64,000 nt of DNA from Acrocarpospora catenulata (GTDB lineage Bacteria > Actinomycetota > Actinomycetes > Streptosporangiales > Streptosporangiaceae), in contig NZ_JAHCST010000033.1 of NCBI RefSeq assembly GCF_018476525.1, forward strand, positions 1 to 64,000, given 5' to 3'. The notes under the pieces were generated by a model that saw nothing but the letters and a program-made list of their open reading frames with translations, searched no databases and was not told where the DNA came from. This document shows positions 62,337 through 64,000 of the stretch, one piece after another. Numbering within the stretch: position 1 is the first letter of the stretch; each line of letters starts with the position of its first letter. Both the position numbers and the translations under genes were made by a program.

Positions 62337-64000
62337 TTAACGCGCCTGCTTCAGTGCGAGTGCCAGCCCGATACGGGAGGTGACGCCCACCTTCTCGTAG
62401 GCGTGGGACAGGTGCGTCTCCACGGTGCGCACGCTGAGGAAGAGCCGCTCGGCGATCTGCTGGTTGGTGCGGCCCTCCACCACCAGCAGCGCGATCTCCA
62501 GCTCCCTGGGGGAGAGCCCATGCGCCCCGGTGCCGCGGCTCTTGGCGGGCACCCGCTTGCCCGCCCTGCGCTGTTCCCTTACGGCCTGGGCCAGCAGGCT
62601 GTTGGCGTCGCAGGACTTGAAGATCTCCACGGCGTCGGCGAGGTGCGGCAGGGCCTCCTTCTTCCGCCCCGCCGCGCTGAGCGCGGTCCCGGCCCGCAGC
62701 AGGGCCCGCCCGGCGTTCAGCCGCTGGCCCGCGGTCTCGAAGATCTCGGCGGCCTGGAGCGCGAGCGGGGCCGCCTCCTGGCCCGGTTCCGCGTGCGCCC
62801 GGGCCAGCAGCACGAAGCCCTCGTTGAAGGCGAGTTCCGGGTGGGCGACCTCGGCGGCGCGTTCCGCCCAGACGGCCGACTCGGCGAGATCCCCCTTGGC
62901 GGCCACCGCGCAGGCCATGGTCTCATAGAAGGACAGCAGGCTGAACTGGTCCAGCCGTCCGGCCGCGTAGGCGTCCTCCATGGCCGCGATCGGGCCGGGT
63001 AGGTCGTCCAGCCGCCCGGCGTTGGCCAGCGCGGTGCCGTAGGCGTACCAGGCCTGGGCGCCGGGCCACTCCCCGGCGCTCACCCCCGAGGTGGCCGCCT
63101 CCTCGCCCAGCCGGACCGCCAGCTCGTCGTCGCCGGTGGCCGCGGCCAGCAGGCTCTGCTGCGCCTGGGCCACCACCACGGCGTACCCGGAGTGCAGCAG
63201 CCGGGCCACCTCGGCCGACTCCTCGGCCGCCACCGCGCCCTCCGCCAGCCGGCCCACCACCCCGTACGCCCGGGCCAGGCCGGCCAGCATGTTGGTCACG
63301 ATGAACGTCTGGCCGGTGGCCTTGGCGATCGCGATCGAGCGCTCGAACCGCTGCAGCGCCGAGTCGTGCCGGCCCAGCCAGAGCTCCACCCAGCAGAGCC
63401 AGGCCACGCTGTCCATCCACTCCAGCAGGTCCACGTCGGCGGTGGCCGAGATCCGTGACTCCGCCTCGGCCAGGAGTTCCACCGCGCCAGGGATGTGCCC
63501 CGCCCCGTAGGCCGCCATCGGGCGCAGCGCGGCCACCGCGACCGCGAGGCCGGGCCCGGCCGGGTCGCGCGGCATGAAGTCAAGGACGGCCTGGGCGGCC
63601 CGGTGGTCGCCGCGCATCAGGCTCTCGGCCACCAGCCGCAGCCGCATCGGCAGCGCGGCCGGCAGCCGGGGGTCGGGGACCGTGCGCAGCTCGGCCAGCA
63701 GCACCGCGCGGCCCTGCTGCGGGCGGTCGAGCAGGCGCTCCACCAGCGCGCAGAACCGGGCCGCCTGGGCCCGCTTGGCGTACTCGTCCCGGGGGAGCAG
63801 GCTGAGCACCTGGTAGGCGGTCTCCCGGCCGGCGGCCAGGTCGCCGCTGACCGTCTGGCCCCTGGCCAGCTCCAGCAGCAGGTCCAGCCGTTGCGCTCCG
63901 CCGTCCTGGTCGTCCGGCATCAGGTCGACCGCCGCCTGCAGCCAGTGCGCGGTGGTCGCGGGGGCCGTGGTGGCGACCGCACGGGCCGCCTCCACCAGGA
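62337..64000 (-). CDS. LuxR-family regulator, C-terminal part (cut by the window end)
   Basis: The 3' part of a large regulator; 554 codons are visible and the frame stays open to the window edge. TPR-like helical repeats fill the visible part, followed by a LuxR HTH at the C-terminus (about last 62 residues, [27 protein letters not shown]). This is the usual layout of LAL-type regulators (AAA ATPase, TPR, HTH), whose ATPase would lie outside the window. It is located upstream of the hydrolase and GMC genes and is a probable regulator of them. Confidence 0.85.
   Translation of the reverse strand, partial: LVEAARAVATTAPATTAHWLQAAVDLMPDDQDGGAQRLDLLLELARGQTVSGDLAAGRETAYQVLSLLPRDEYAKRAQAARFCALVERLLDRPQQGRAVLLAELRTVPDPRLPAALPMRLRLVAESLMRGDHRAAQAVLDFMPRDPAGPGLAVAVAALRPMAAYGAGHIPGAVELLAEAESRISATADVDLLEWMDSVAWLCWVELWLGRHDSALQRFERSIAIAKATGQTFIVTNMLAGLARAYGVVGRLAEGAVAAEESAEVARLLHSGYAVVVAQAQQSLLAAATGDDELAVRLGEEAATSGVSAGEWPGAQAWYAYGTALANAGRLDDLPGPIAAMEDAYAAGRLDQFSLLSFYETMACAVAAKGDLAESAVWAERAAEVAHPELAFNEGFVLLARAHAEPGQEAAPLALQAAEIFETAGQRLNAGRALLRAGTALSAAGRKKEALPHLADAVEIFKSCDANSLLAQAVREQRRAGKRVPAKSRGTGAHGLSPRELEIALLVVEGRTNQQIAERLFLSVRTVETHLSHAYEKVGVTSRIGLALALKQAR

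Overview
The window is high-GC DNA from an actinomycete. Dense, often overlapping genes, GTG starts, rare TTA codons, secreted cellulases with proline-serine linkers and two-component-controlled carboxylate transporters fit a filamentous, plant-biomass-degrading lineage such as Streptosporangiaceae or a relative. That placement is an inference from gene content; no rRNA or tRNA gene was seen.

Region by region. (1) 1-5.7 kb: a cellulase pair, GH9 endoglucanase (CBM3c + CBM2) and GH48 exocellulase (CBM2), below a perfect TGGGAGCGCTCCCA operator of the CelR/CebR type. (2) 5.9-10.1 kb: a small amphipathic-repeat membrane protein, then a CitA/CitB-type two-component system divergent from a DctA dicarboxylate symporter, with a GTGA-N6-TCAC box between them. 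(3) 10.3-28.9 kb: a HIT hydrolase and an acetate/monocarboxylate locus: LytS-type kinase, LytTR regulator, DUF485-like protein, SSS symporter, then DUF485 + ActP. The kinase and regulator are separated by an 11.4 kb operon on the opposite strand (12133-23531), which encodes a HEXXH metallopeptidase, a 45-codon bridging ORF, a CHAT protease fused to a degenerate NTPase, a 2287-residue HTH-STAND NTPase-WD40 protein ending in a CHAT-like fold without catalytic residues, and an unrecognised 332-residue protein. I read this as a conflict/immune system of the CHAT-STAND type with an unusual layout, and it is one of the two best candidates for something undescribed. Several junctions in this locus carry short tandem duplications, and two of them create micro-ORFs coupled by ATGA overlaps at both ends.

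(4) 29.0-30.8 kb: a two-gene accessory module (DUF4365 nuclease-like + unknown). (5) 31.5-42.0 kb: secreted X-Pro dipeptidyl-peptidase, NarL-type regulator beside a broken histidine kinase, a six-TM protein, leishmanolysin-like peptidase, WS/DGAT acyltransferase, sulfite-oxidase-family molybdoenzyme and PolX. (6) 42.0-46.1 kb: the second candidate system, a PaaK-like adenylating enzyme divergent from a 63-residue peptide made of four near-identical 13-residue modules, followed by an MFS exporter and a TPR protein; it looks like a compact multicore peptide (RiPP-like) cluster without any recognisable classical maturase. (7) 46.2-49.2 kb: a DUF433/DUF5615 toxin-antitoxin pair, an aldo/keto reductase and an N-terminally truncated Fic protein. 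(8) 49.3-64 kb: secreted I36-like protein, GH30 glucanase with ricin-type CBM and its LacI regulator, GNAT, DUF2203, CbiX-like chelatase, ribokinase, LigD-type polymerase, a secreted protein, and a GMC oxidoreductase + alpha/beta hydrolase pair next to a LuxR-family regulator that runs off the window.

All functional calls come from reading motifs and recalled family features; no database search was run.
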